DNA of 64,000 nt from Azophilus sp965220425 (GCA_965220425.1 OZ244830.1:4650001-4714000); one strand, 5' to 3'. Numbered from the stretch's first letter, positions 1 through 8,441 are shown. The notes: generated from the letters alone by a model not told the origin. Numbers and translations: made by a program.

Positions 1-207
1 GATGTCCTTGATGGTGCTGGAGACGATGTGCCCGTGGTGCGGCAGGCCCGTCGCGAACGGCGGCCCGTCGTAGAAGATGTAGGGTTTCTTGTCCTTGCGC
101 GCCTCCATCGAGCGACGAAAGACGTTCGAAGACTCCCACAGTTCAAGGATGCGCTGCTCCATCCGCGCGAAGGAGAAGGTATTCTGGGTTGCAACGGGTT
201 CCGCCAT
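1..207 (-). CDS. ileS: Isoleucyl-tRNA synthetase, N-terminal part (cut by window edge)
   Basis: Only the first 69 codons are present, running off the left edge. Translation from the ATG at 207 gives an N-terminus with YDGPPFATGLPHHGH followed by a TIKD motif. This is the class I synthetase signature region of IleRS, with the HIGH motif present as HHGH. The ATGLPHHGH wording resembles the eukaryote-like (type 2) IleRS branch, but 69 residues are too few to settle the type. The enzyme charges tRNA-Ile in the cytoplasm. The gene points away from the rest of the window and is separated from the next gene by about 140 bp with nothing recognisable. Confidence 0.88.
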   Translation of the reverse strand, partial: MAEPVATQNTFSFARMEQRILELWESSNVFRRSMEARKDKKPYIFYDGPPFATGLPHHGHIVSSTIKDI

Positions 208-349
208 CGCTCGCCTGGATGCCCGGTTCAAATTGGCGGCGCATTGTACGGCATCCGTCAATGCGCGTTCAGGGGATATTCCGCGGCCATGAACGACCGC
301 TCCCGGGACAGTCCCGGCGCTTCGGGACGCGCCGATCGGAACGGGATGT

Positions 350-1207
350 TCAGAGCGGAACGACCCGCAGCATCTCCTCCATGCGCGCCTTGAGCTTTTC
401 GATGTTTCCCGCCCGGAGCGGCACCAGAAGCTGATCGACGCCCGCGTCTTCGTACTCGGCAACGGTATCCCTTGTCACCGGGTGAAAGTTGGGCCCGATG
501 CAGACCTGAACGTCCGCACGGCTGCGGCCCACATCCCGCAACCTGGTCTCCAGCCTGGCGATGCCTTCCCGGGCGCTCGCCGGATCCCGGTTGAACCCGT
601 ACCAGCCGTTGCCGTGCGAGGCCACGCGGCGCAACGCGGGCCCGGTCTCGCCGCCGAAGTAGATCGGCGGGTGCGGCTTCTGCACCGGTTTCGGATTGGA
701 ATAGCAGGCACGCAAGGCATAAGTTTCCCCGCTGTATTCGGATACGCCGGGCGCCCAGAGCGCCTGCATGACCTCGATGTATTCCACCGTGCGCCGGGCA
801 CGGGTGGAGAAGTCCATCTGCAGGTTCTCGAATTCCTCCCTGAGCCAGCCGATGCCCACACCGAAGTCCACGCGCCCTCCCGACAGATAGTCGAGGTCGG
901 CCACCGCGCGGGCCGTGTAGACGGGGTTGCGCTGCGGTACGAGGCAGATGCCGGTGCCGAGCCGAATGCGCCGGGTCCGGGCCGCAATGAACGTCAATGC
1001 GGAAAAGGGGTCGAGAACGCCCTCCGGCCTGCCCGGTATCCTGCCGTCCGCGGTATAGGGATAGCGCGACTCGTATTCCGGAAACAAGACAACGTGTTCG
1101 GGCACCCAGATGGAATGGAATCCGGCCGCCTCCACCCGTTCCGCCGCCTCCGCCACGAACGCCGGTGGCGTCTGGTGGTTGAATAGTAGGTTCGCGCCGA
1201 TCTTCAT
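350..1207 (-). CDS. LLM-class (luciferase-like) F420-dependent-type oxidoreductase
   Basis: A 285-residue protein with the bacterial luciferase-like TIM-barrel pattern: MKIGANLL start, FHSIWVPEHV near residue 50, LGTGICLVPQRNP near 100, SGGRVDFGVGIGW near 130 and a PPIYFGGETGPALRR segment near 195. This arrangement fits the TIGR03619-like F420-dependent LLM family. Flavin versus F420 use and the substrate cannot be read from sequence. The ATG at 1207 is chosen because GGGAGG lies a few bases upstream and the family motif begins right there; a longer in-frame start at 1270 would add 21 unconserved residues. It is divergent from the MFS gene. Confidence 0.85.
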   Translation of the reverse strand: MKIGANLLFNHQTPPAFVAEAAERVEAAGFHSIWVPEHVVLFPEYESRYPYTADGRIPGRPEGVLDPFSALTFIAARTRRIRLGTGICLVPQRNPVYTARAVADLDYLSGGRVDFGVGIGWLREEFENLQMDFSTRARRTVEYIEVMQALWAPGVSEYSGETYALRACYSNPKPVQKPHPPIYFGGETGPALRRVASHGNGWYGFNRDPASAREGIARLETRLRDVGRSRADVQVCIGPNFHPVTRDTVAEYEDAGVDQLLVPLRAGNIEKLKARMEEMLRVVPL

Positions 1208-1401
1208 GTCATACCTCCCGGATTCCGCGTCAATCGCCTGCCCCGGCCGCGGGTTTCGCCAAGGCGCCAACGAAATCCTAGCCCGGGCTCTCGGGCTGTC
1301 AATCCCTTGGGGTCATCGTGCCCTGCAAAGGAGTGCATGGGAGTTCTCGTACAATGTGGCTACCGCGCTGCGCGCCGCGGCGAAAAACCCTGCTGGAGGC
1401 C

Positions 1402-2616
1402 ATGACAACCCAGGTTCCACCCCGCACGGCTTACCCCTGGTTCCTGGCAAGCTCCAGCCTCTGGATGGCCGGCATGAGCCTGCAGGGCTTCCTGTTCACC
1501 TGGCTGCTGGTCGGCACCCTCGAGATCCCCGCCGACGAAGTGGGTTTCGCCCGGTCGCTGGCCGAGTTCCCGCCCCTGGTCGTGCTGTTGCTCGGCGGCA
1601 TCCTGGGCGACCGCAGCAACGCCCGCTCCTACCTGATGACCATGCACCTGCTCGTAAGCATCCCGCCGCTGCTGCTCGCCATGATCTTCGGCCTGGGGCT
1701 CTTAAGCTATTGGTGGGTGGTCGCCTTCGGGGTGCTGATGGCCGGCATTCAGTCGCTGTCCGATCCCGCACGTCAGGCGACGCTCTCGCGGGTGGCGCGC
1801 ATGGACGTGCAGCGCGCCGTTACGATGATGACCGTCTGCACGTCCCTGGTGGGACTCGCGGGCCTGTATCTGGGCGGCCAGATGGAAAACCTGGGGCTCG
1901 TGACGGTGTTCGTCTTCCAGTCCCTGCTGTTTCTCGCCGGACTTGGCGCGGCGGGACGTCTGCCGAGCCTTCCCGTGGCGGTCGGCGTCCAGCGACCCGG
2001 TCTGGCCTCGGGCATCAAGGCAGTTCTGCGCATCGCGCTCATCCGCGACGTCATTGGCCTGAACCTGCTGTCGAGCCTGTTCAACGCCGGCGCCTATGTC
2101 ATCGCCATCCCCTATATCGTCAAGGAAGTGTATTCGGGCGGCGCGGAGACGCTTGCGACCGCCATGATCGTCTTTACGATCGGCGCCATCGGATCGAATA
2201 TCGTGCTCCTGTACTTCATGCCCCTGCGGCGCCCCGGCCGGGTCTACCTGGGGATGCAGTTGACCCGGCTGGCGATCCTCGTGTTGATCTGGATGCAGCC
2301 CGCGCCCTGGCTGTTCCACGCGGCACTGGTCGGCTGGGGCGTGCATATGGGGATCGGGACAACGCTGGTACGCACCACCGTTCAGGAACTGGCCCCGGCT
2401 CGGGAACGCGCGCAGATACTGTCCATATTGCTGCTCAGCTTCATGGTGTCGGCGCCCGTGAGCGCCATCCTGCTCGGCCAGGTCATCGAGCGCTTCGACC
2501 CCTTGACCGCTCTGGTCCCGGGCATGGTCATTTCGGTCGCGCTCTTCGTGCTGGGCGTTTCGCGTACCGGTCTGTGGCACTACGAGGCGCCCGCCACGGC
2601 CCGCCCGTTCGGCTAG
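1402..2616 (+). CDS. MFS family transporter
   Basis: A 404-residue, strongly hydrophobic protein with about 12 predicted transmembrane segments spread over its whole length and a short basic loop after the second helix (GGILGDRSNARS near residues 70-80), the position of the major facilitator signature loop. Substrate is not inferable; single-gene MFS carriers of this kind export drugs or carry small solutes in the inner membrane. The ATG at 1402 follows CTGGAGG; an upstream in-frame start at 1318 would add an unhydrophobic basic leader. The stop codon TAG is itself part of a palindromic repeat end (see 2613-2657). Confidence 0.82.
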   Translation: MTTQVPPRTAYPWFLASSSLWMAGMSLQGFLFTWLLVGTLEIPADEVGFARSLAEFPPLVVLLLGGILGDRSNARSYLMTMHLLVSIPPLLLAMIFGLGLLSYWWVVAFGVLMAGIQSLSDPARQATLSRVARMDVQRAVTMMTVCTSLVGLAGLYLGGQMENLGLVTVFVFQSLLFLAGLGAAGRLPSLPVAVGVQRPGLASGIKAVLRIALIRDVIGLNLLSSLFNAGAYVIAIPYIVKEVYSGGAETLATAMIVFTIGAIGSNIVLLYFMPLRRPGRVYLGMQLTRLAILVLIWMQPAPWLFHAALVGWGVHMGIGTTLVRTTVQELAPARERAQILSILLLSFMVSAPVSAILLGQVIERFDPLTALVPGMVISVALFVLGVSRTGLWHYEAPATARPFG

Positions 2617-2657
2617 CCCGCAACCGTCACCAACATTCGTCGCGAGGGCGTCGAGGC
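2613..2657. repeat. Palindromic element B1 (single arm) at the MFS 3' end
   Basis: Sequence from CTAGCCCGCA through CACCAACATTCGTCGCGAGG to GGCGTCGAGGCG matches, in reverse orientation, the arm of the B repeats at 9844-9916, 15187-15231 and 35547-35665. The TAG of the outer CTAG is the stop codon of the MFS gene. No convincing second arm is visible downstream, so this is probably a solo or decayed copy. Confidence 0.7.
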
Positions 2658-2693
2658 GCCGTCCTGCGCGGCCGTACTGCATTCGGAGCCGCA

Positions 2694-4082
2694 TCAACGG
2701 CGAGCCAATTCCCGTATCCGTCCCGGTTTCCCCGACAGCCAGCGAAAGCGCAACAACAGCGCTGTCGCGGCGACCGCGAGACCGGCGGTCAAGCCGGTCC
2801 AGAACCCGTGCAGGCCGAGATCGGGCAGTCCGAACAGGCCGAAGCCGAACGTCACGCCGACCGGAAAGCCCACCACCCAGTAGGCGAACGCCCCGGTCCA
2901 CAGGGGCGTTCGCGTGTCCTTGTAGCCTCGAAGTGCACCGGTGCAGGTCGCCTGGGCATCATCGAACAACTGGAAGGCCGCAACGAACAGGAGCAACTCG
3001 GCCGCGAGTGCGAATACGACCGCATCCTTTGTAAAAAGGCCCGCCAGCCAGTAACGCCCGAAGAAAATTGCGAGCGCCACCAGAAGCGCGAAGACGAGGG
3101 AGACGCCGATGGCGATGGCGCCGCTGCGACGGGCGGCGCGCGTGTCTTCCGCACCGACGTTGTAACCGATCCTGACCGAAGCGGCGGCTCCCAGTGCCAG
3201 CCCCACCATGAAGGTCAAACCGCTCATGCTGTTGGCGATCTGGTGCGCGGCCACGGCCTCGACGCCAAGGCGGCCGACCAGGAGCGCCAGGAACGAGAAC
3301 ATGCCCACCTCGATGAAGATCGTGAGGCCAATAGGCAACCCCAGCTTGATCAACCGCCAGATCTCCCGACCGTCCGGGGGGCTGAAGCGCGCAAAGACGC
3401 CGCAGACGCGCATGCGCGAGAAAGCCACGATCAAGGACATCGCCAGGAACTGGCCGGTCATGACGGCGGCGCTCGAATAGCCGCAACCCACGCCTCCCAT
3501 GGCGGGCAGGCCCAAGCCTCCGTGAATGAACAGCAGGTTGAGCGGCAACTTCAGCACCAGTCCGGACAGCGCCACCACCATGGCAGGCACCGTCCAGGAG
3601 TTGCCGTCGCAGAGGTAGCGCAATGCCGCGTAGCCCAACAGGGGCAGGACGCCCCAGGACAGCGCATCCAGGTAAGCCAGAGCGATGGGAATGGCGAGCG
3701 GGTCGACATCGATGGCCCGGTAGATGCGTTCCGCATTCTTCAACAACAGGATCAGCGCGCCGCCGCCGGCCAGCGCGATCCAGCCCGCCTGGCGCGCCAC
3801 TTCGCCGGATTCCCGTTCGCGGCCCGCCCCGTGCAACTGCGAAACCGACGGCATGAGGGACATGATCACGCCCACCACGAACAGGATCGACGGCCAGAAC
3901 AGGTTGCTGCCGAGCGCCACGCCCGCGAGGTCCGCCGCGCTGACCCGGCCGGCCATGATGGTATCCATCACGCCCATTCCCATCTGCGACAACTGCGCGA
4001 ATATCATGGGCAGGGCCAGCCGCGACAACTGGCCCAGTTCATGCCGTATCACCGACGAATTCCAGGAGACGGGACGGCGCAT
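2694..4082 (-). CDS. MATE family multidrug efflux transporter (NorM-like)
   Basis: A 462-residue integral membrane protein with the MATE signature near the N-terminus (MIFAQLSQMGMGVMDTIMAG, about residues 25-45), roughly 12 hydrophobic segments, and the second MATE repeat with GAAASVRIGYNVGAED near the middle. MATE carriers export cationic drugs and metabolites in exchange for Na+ or H+ across the inner membrane. The ATG at 4082 is chosen because it directly precedes the conserved RLALPMIFAQ region; an in-frame start at 4166 would add a poorly conserved cysteine-rich leader reaching into the rubrerythrin promoter. It is divergent from rubrerythrin, sharing a 182-bp control region. Confidence 0.87.
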   Translation of the reverse strand: MRRPVSWNSSVIRHELGQLSRLALPMIFAQLSQMGMGVMDTIMAGRVSAADLAGVALGSNLFWPSILFVVGVIMSLMPSVSQLHGAGRERESGEVARQAGWIALAGGGALILLLKNAERIYRAIDVDPLAIPIALAYLDALSWGVLPLLGYAALRYLCDGNSWTVPAMVVALSGLVLKLPLNLLFIHGGLGLPAMGGVGCGYSSAAVMTGQFLAMSLIVAFSRMRVCGVFARFSPPDGREIWRLIKLGLPIGLTIFIEVGMFSFLALLVGRLGVEAVAAHQIANSMSGLTFMVGLALGAAASVRIGYNVGAEDTRAARRSGAIAIGVSLVFALLVALAIFFGRYWLAGLFTKDAVVFALAAELLLFVAAFQLFDDAQATCTGALRGYKDTRTPLWTGAFAYWVVGFPVGVTFGFGLFGLPDLGLHGFWTGLTAGLAVAATALLLRFRWLSGKPGRIRELARR

Positions 4083-4155
4083 TGTACCCGCATGACCCCG
4101 CCGCGATGCCTGCCCCCGGCATTGTGCGGCAGGCATTGCGATCGACGACTTGTCG

Positions 4156-4192
4156 ATAGACGACATCTATCGCAACGATTTAAACTTTCGAC
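4156..4192. promoter_or_regulatory. Candidate OxyR-type operator upstream of rubrerythrin
   Basis: ATAG at 4156-4159 and CTAT at 4167-4170 are separated by exactly seven bases, the half-operator layout known for OxyR (ATAG-N7-CTAT). Seven bases further on a weaker second half follows (ATTT, seven bases, CGAC, 4178-4192). The box ends directly upstream of where a -35 element would lie for the -10 at 4215. An oxyR gene is encoded 3 kb away. This is an inference from spacing; the second half is poor. Confidence 0.5.
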
Positions 4193-4214
4193 TACCACTG
4201 ACGAGCGCAGTTCG

Positions 4215-4220
4215 TATACT
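4215..4220 (+). promoter_or_regulatory. Candidate -10 element for the rubrerythrin operon
   Basis: TATACT sits 44 bp upstream of the rubrerythrin ATG. No good -35 hexamer is visible at 17-18 bp spacing (the region reads CTACCA), which fits a promoter that needs an activator such as OxyR binding just upstream. Confidence 0.4.
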
Positions 4221-4264
4221 GCGGGTTGCACAAACGCTGGAAATCCGCAAGAGGACACAACCAA

Positions 4265-4681
4265 ATGGATCTCAAAGACAGCCAAACGATGCAGAACCTG
4301 AAAGACGCCTTTGCCGGGGAATCCCAGGCGAACCGGCGCTACCTGTACTTCGCCGCCAAGGCGGACGTAGAGGGCGAGAACGATGTCTCCGCGGTCTTCC
4401 GTTCCACGGCGGAAGGCGAGACCGGTCACGCGCACGGTCATCTGGAATACCTGGAAACCGTCGGCGACCCCGCCACGGGCCTGCCGATCGGCACCACCAG
4501 CGACAATCTGAAGGCGGCGATCGCCGGCGAGACCTACGAGTACACGGATATGTACCCCGGGATGGCGAAGACCGCCCGGGGCGAGGGTTTCGACGAGATT
4601 TCCGACTGGTTCGAAACGCTGGCCAAGGCCGAACGCTCCCACGCCAACCGCTTCCGGAAAGCCCTGGACGCGATGGACTGA
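4265..4681 (+). CDS. rbr: Rubrerythrin (diiron domain only)
   Basis: A 138-residue ferritin-like four-helix protein. All expected diiron ligands can be placed: E19, E52 and H55 (ExxH), E89 and E92, and E123 with H126 (ExxH). There is no C-terminal rubredoxin Cys4 domain, so electrons must come from a partner. Rubrerythrins reduce hydrogen peroxide to water in the cytoplasm. It is followed, after 309 bp, by an Fe-S/CCG-domain protein and a DUF3501 protein, a recurring trio in Proteobacteria, so the Fe-S protein is a plausible electron donor. A candidate OxyR box lies upstream. The ATG at 4265 is chosen because the family begins MDLKDSQT; an upstream in-frame start at 4226 overlaps the putative promoter. 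Confidence 0.93.
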   Translation: MDLKDSQTMQNLKDAFAGESQANRRYLYFAAKADVEGENDVSAVFRSTAEGETGHAHGHLEYLETVGDPATGLPIGTTSDNLKAAIAGETYEYTDMYPGMAKTARGEGFDEISDWFETLAKAERSHANRFRKALDAMD

Positions 4682-4990
4682 CGAGGCGTTGCCTCAACCT
4701 GAAGCGGCAGAGAAGGCGAGCGGGTCGTCCGATCTCGACTCACCCGCGTTCTGCCGCCGGTCAGGAGATCAACGGACTGGCTGAGCCCTTGAATCGCAAC
4801 CGCGCCCCTGCTCCACGCAGCAATCGTTTCCGGGCTCCTTCATGGCGGCCGGCCATCGCTCGGTCATGGCGTCTGCGCTCGCTGCCGGGCGCGCTTTTTC
4901 GACCGGTTGCACGGCAACGGCTATCTGAAGCCCGAACAATCCCCGGTGTCGCTGGCGCAAGAAACGTGAGAACTCAAGCGAGGATTTGAC
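4682..4990. other. 309-bp gap between rubrerythrin and the Fe-S protein
   Basis: No convincing reading frame, terminator hairpin with T-run or repeat is visible. The gap is long for an operon, so the Fe-S and DUF3501 genes may have their own promoter here, but no clear -35/-10 pair stands out. Confidence 0.4.
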
Positions 4991-6328
4991 ATGGTGCGCG
5001 AAGGCAGCCTCGAAGCCCCCGACCGTCAGCCGCTCGGCTGGCAGCGAGCCGGGTTCTACGACAAGGACGATCTCCACGCCGAACTCGAGCGGGTGTTCGA
5101 CATCTGCCACGGCTGCCGGCGCTGCGTCAACCTGTGCGATGCGTTTCCCACCCTGTTCGACCTCGTCGACGAGTCGCCGACACTGGAGGTGGACGGCATC
5201 CCCAGGGAAGACTACACCAAGGTCGTCGACCAGTGCTTTCTGTGCGACCTGTGCGCTGAAACGAAATGCCCGTATCTGCCGCCCCACGAGTGGGCGGTCG
5301 ACTTCCCCCATCTCATGCTGCGCGCCAAGGCCTGGCGGTACAAGCAGAAGGACACCAGGTGGCGCGACCGGCTGATTACGAGCACGGACCGGGTGTTCGA
5401 CCTGTTGTCTCTGCCCGGTATTGCCCAATCGGCCAATGCCGCGGCGGGTAACAGGCCCCTGCGCAACGCCGGCGAGCGCATCTTCGGCATCCACCGGGAC
5501 GCGCCGCTGCCGGAATTTGCTTCCAGGCCGCTGTCCAGGCGTGTCGGTTCGTCCGTGGGTGCGGACCTCTCCCCTGCCGCATCCGACAGGACGACCGGCA
5601 AGGTGGCCGTCTACATGACCTGTTACGGCGACCACAATACCCCGGAGGTTGTCGAGGACCTGATCGGCGTCCTCAACCACAACGGCATACCGGTGACGAT
5701 ATTGAAGGACGCCCGGTGCTGCGGGATGCCGAAACTCGAACTCGGCGACCTCGATCGCGTCGCCGCGCTCAAGGACGCCAATCTGGGTGTTTTCCTGCGT
5801 GCGATCGATGAGGGTCACGACATCCTGGCGCCCGTGCCGTCCTGCGTGCTGATGTACAAGCAGGAACTGCCGCTCATGTTCCCCCAGGATGAGGATGTCG
5901 CCCGGGTCGCGCGCCGTTTCTTCGACCCTTTCGAGTACCTCATGCTGCGCCACAGGGCCGGGCTCCTGAATACGGAATTCAAAAGTCCCCTGGGCAAGGT
6001 CGCCTACCATGTCGCCTGCCACCAGCGCGTACAGAACATTGGCATGAAGACCCGCGAATTCCTGAACCTGATCGACGGCACCGAGGTCACCGCCATCGAG
6101 CGCTGCTCGGGTCACGACGGCACTTACGCCGTCAAGGCCGAAACCCATGCCAAGGCGATGAAGATCGCCCGCCCCGTGGTGAACCGCGTCAAGCAGGCGG
6201 CGCCGGACCGGTTCGGCTCGGATTGCCCCATGGCGGGGCGGCTGATCGCCCACGGCCTCGAGGCCGAGGGCGAGGCGGCCGAGCCCGAACATCCGATCTC
6301 CATGGTGCGTGCCGCTTACGGCATCTGA
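4991..6328 (+). CDS. Fe-S oxidoreductase with two [4Fe-4S] sites and CCG domains (GlpC/HdrD-like)
   Basis: A 445-residue protein. Two ferredoxin-type motifs are visible: C39-C42-C45-C49 and C82-C85-C88-C93. Two cysteine-rich (CCG) domains follow, the first with DARCCGMPK near residue 240, the second with VACHQR near 343 and ERCSGHDG near 372. The second carries CSG where CCG is usual. The architecture matches the iron-sulfur subunit of glycerol-3-phosphate or glycolate dehydrogenases and heterodisulfide reductase, but no flavin subunit is next to it. With rubrerythrin before it and DUF3501 11 bp after it, the likely role is electron transfer to the peroxide-reducing rubrerythrin. No signal peptide or membrane segment is seen, so it should be cytoplasmic. 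Confidence 0.88.
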   Translation: MVREGSLEAPDRQPLGWQRAGFYDKDDLHAELERVFDICHGCRRCVNLCDAFPTLFDLVDESPTLEVDGIPREDYTKVVDQCFLCDLCAETKCPYLPPHEWAVDFPHLMLRAKAWRYKQKDTRWRDRLITSTDRVFDLLSLPGIAQSANAAAGNRPLRNAGERIFGIHRDAPLPEFASRPLSRRVGSSVGADLSPAASDRTTGKVAVYMTCYGDHNTPEVVEDLIGVLNHNGIPVTILKDARCCGMPKLELGDLDRVAALKDANLGVFLRAIDEGHDILAPVPSCVLMYKQELPLMFPQDEDVARVARRFFDPFEYLMLRHRAGLLNTEFKSPLGKVAYHVACHQRVQNIGMKTREFLNLIDGTEVTAIERCSGHDGTYAVKAETHAKAMKIARPVVNRVKQAAPDRFGSDCPMAGRLIAHGLEAEGEAAEPEHPISMVRAAYGI

Positions 6329-6339
6329 GGCCGGCCGGC

Positions 6340-6921
6340 ATGGAGAAACTCGACCGATCGAAGCTCTGGAGCCTGGAACGGTACGCAACCGAACGGCCCG
6401 CATTCCGTGCCGCCGTCATCGCCCACAAGAAGCGGCGGCAACTGCCGTTGAACAAGAACGCAACGCTCTACTTCGAGGACTTCACCACCATGAAGTACCA
6501 GGTACAGGAGATGCTGCGCGTGGAACGCATCTTCGAGCCCGAGCAGATCACCGAAGAGATCGAAGCCTACAATCCACTCATACCCGACGGCGTCAACTGG
6601 AAGGCAACCTTCATGATCGAAGTTCCGGATGTCGAGGAGAGGCGGCGTGCGCTACAGGCGCTCAGCGGCGTCGAGCATCGCGTCTGGACCCGTATCGGCA
6701 ACCACCCGCGCATATTCTGCATCGCCAACGAGGACCTCGACCGGTCTACCGACGAGAAGACTGCCGCCGTGCACTTCATGCGCTTCGAACTCGATGCGGC
6801 ATGCATCGACTCGCTCAAATCCGGTGCGGCTCTCACATTCGGCATCGACCATGAACGGATGCGTTGCGAGGTGACGGTCGAGGGCACAACGCGCACAGTT
6901 CTGCTCGCCGATCTCGACTGA
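6340..6921 (+). CDS. DUF3501 family protein
   Basis: A 193-residue protein beginning MEKLDRSKLWSLERY, with KNATLYFEDFTTMKYQVQEM near residue 45 and a conserved-looking NHPRIFCIANEDLDRST stretch around 125. This is the DUF3501 pattern, a family of unknown biochemistry that recurs beside rubrerythrin and the CCG-domain Fe-S protein. It starts 11 bp after the Fe-S gene stop, so the two are almost certainly co-transcribed. No cofactor motif, signal peptide or transmembrane helix is visible. The ATG at 6340 was preferred to an upstream in-frame start (6223) that lies inside the Fe-S gene. Confidence 0.85.
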   Translation: MEKLDRSKLWSLERYATERPAFRAAVIAHKKRRQLPLNKNATLYFEDFTTMKYQVQEMLRVERIFEPEQITEEIEAYNPLIPDGVNWKATFMIEVPDVEERRRALQALSGVEHRVWTRIGNHPRIFCIANEDLDRSTDEKTAAVHFMRFELDAACIDSLKSGAALTFGIDHERMRCEVTVEGTTRTVLLADLD

Positions 6922-7186
6922 CCCGCGACGCCCCGTCCTGCCCGCGTCATCCGGGTGTTGCCGCTCCGAACCCGCCCGGTCGCGGCGAAAGATTTGGCGA
7001 TGAGCGTGCAAAATCCTTCGCGTAGCCCTCCTGGTACGCTGACGGTATCGCAATCATCCTTGCATTCACCGCACCGCCGGACCGGCACGTTCCCGCCGCC
7101 GGTTACCCGGCGCCTTCCGGCAATTCGCATGCCCATTCGTCGATTTCCGTCCTGTTGACGACCGGCGTGCCGGTGGCGCCGGCAAG

Positions 7187-7442
7187 CTAGCCCGCATATC
7201 TCACCAAGCCGCTTGTTGAGTCACTAAATGTCATTGCGTTTCAATCAGGTACCTTCGCTTTTTGGAGATTCTGCCCGGCACAGACTGCGCTGGCCGCGCC
7301 CTCGCTGGTCTTTTGCCCGCGTGCGCGCACATGCTCGCTCCACCATAGGCGGGGCTATGCTTTAAGCTCGCGAGCACGCGCACGCGCACGCGGGCAAAAT
7401 CCTGCGCGATCATCGCGGCCCTTGGTGAGATATGCGGGCTAG
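7187..7442. repeat. Palindromic element A1 (256 bp, MITE-like) between convergent genes
   Basis: Perfect 22-bp terminal inverted repeats, starting CTAGCCCGCATATCTCACC and ending with its complement, bound the element at 7187-7208 and 7421-7442. A second, nested 17-bp perfect inverted repeat lies at 7311-7327 and 7383-7399 (TTTTGCCCGCGTGCGCG and complement). The element encodes nothing recognisable. The internal GCGCTGGCCGCGCCCTCGCT block and the GATCATCGCGG end block recur in A2 (34033-34208). It sits between DUF3501 and oxyR, which converge, so it could act as a bidirectional terminator. The 265 bp to its left (6922-7186) hold nothing else I can identify. Confidence 0.85.
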
Positions 7443-7529
7443 ACCGAGCACAACTCATGCTCGCTGCCATGCGGGCCGAGACCCGCCTGGTGTTCGAACT
7501 TGCAGGCGAACCGCAGATCCGGTGGCAGG

Positions 7530-8441
7530 TCAGCGGCGCGCCTGCCGATCGCGCTCCGTGTCGCGGATCGCCGCGCGCAACGTGCGGGTCATCTGGTCGA
7601 GCAGGGCGATTCTCGGGGAACTGGTGCGCCAGCCGATACCGATCGTCCTGGACGGTGGATCCGGCTCTTCGAACGGTATATAGCGCACACCCGCCGCGTG
7701 CGCGGTTACCGCGAGCCGCGGCATCAGGGTGGTGCCGACATTCGCCGCCACCATCTGGCGCAGGGTTTCCAGGCTGGTTGCCCGGAAGTTGGTGTTCTCC
7801 ACGGCGTTGTGCGACTTGCAGACTTCCAGCGCCTGATCTCGCAGGCAGTGCCCGTCCTCGAGCAGCAGCACCTGTTCGTTGTCGAGATCCGCGACGCGGA
7901 CCGAGGCCCGGTTCGCTTTCTCGTGCCGGTCCGACACGGCCAGGTAGAAGGGCTCGCGGTACAGTACCGCTTCGGCGATGTTGTCCTCGCCGAGCGGCAA
8001 GGCGAGGATCACCGCATCGAGTTCTCCCTCCCGCAGCATCCGCGCGATCACCGCCGTCTGCGCTTCGGTGAGCTGCATCTTCAGGTTGGGCAACGCTTCG
8101 CGCACGGGGCCGAGAATCCTCGGCAGCAGGTACGGCGCCACCGTGGGAATGATTCCCAGCCGAAAGTCCCCGCCAAGGGGGTCGCGATGCTCCTCCGCAA
8201 AGCCCACCAGCCGATCGACCTCGCCGAGTACCCGTTGCGCCTGCGCCACGATGGACTCCCCCACCGGTGTCAGCATGACCTGCCGGTTGGTGCGCTCGAT
8301 GAGCGTTACGCCCAGGGTTTCCTCCAGCTTCTTGAGCTGTGTCGACAGTGTCGGCTGGCTGACGAAACAGGCCGCGGCGGCGCGGCCGAAGTGGCGGTGC
8401 TCCGCAACGGCGATCAGGTACCCCAGGTCGCGCAGGTTCAT
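7530..8441 (-). CDS. oxyR: OxyR, peroxide-sensing LysR-type regulator
   Basis: A 303-residue LysR-type protein with an N-terminal winged helix (MNLRDLGYLIAVAEHRHFGR, SQPTLS near 28-33) and a substrate-binding-fold sensor domain. The two redox cysteines of OxyR fall at C199 and C208, the same numbers as in E. coli OxyR, in LLEDGHCLRDQALEVC, followed by the conserved FRATSLETLRQMVAA. Peroxide forms the C199-C208 disulfide and switches the protein to an activator of antioxidant genes. A candidate target is the rubrerythrin promoter at 4156-4192. The ATG at 8441 matches the family start; a GTG-type start at 8459 would add six residues. Confidence 0.95.
   Translation of the reverse strand: MNLRDLGYLIAVAEHRHFGRAAAACFVSQPTLSTQLKKLEETLGVTLIERTNRQVMLTPVGESIVAQAQRVLGEVDRLVGFAEEHRDPLGGDFRLGIIPTVAPYLLPRILGPVREALPNLKMQLTEAQTAVIARMLREGELDAVILALPLGEDNIAEAVLYREPFYLAVSDRHEKANRASVRVADLDNEQVLLLEDGHCLRDQALEVCKSHNAVENTNFRATSLETLRQMVAANVGTTLMPRLAVTAHAAGVRYIPFEEPDPPSRTIGIGWRTSSPRIALLDQMTRTLRAAIRDTERDRQARR

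Noticed and set aside
1110..4301. A 1063-residue open frame running across the MFS and MATE genes
   Set aside because: High-GC shadow frame: Arg/Gly/Pro/His-rich, without family motifs, covering two genes with clear membrane-transporter signatures on other frames or strands.
4769..6403. A 544-residue minus-strand frame opposite the Fe-S protein gene
   Set aside because: The plus strand encodes eight correctly spaced cysteines and CCG motifs; the antisense frame has no recognisable domain.
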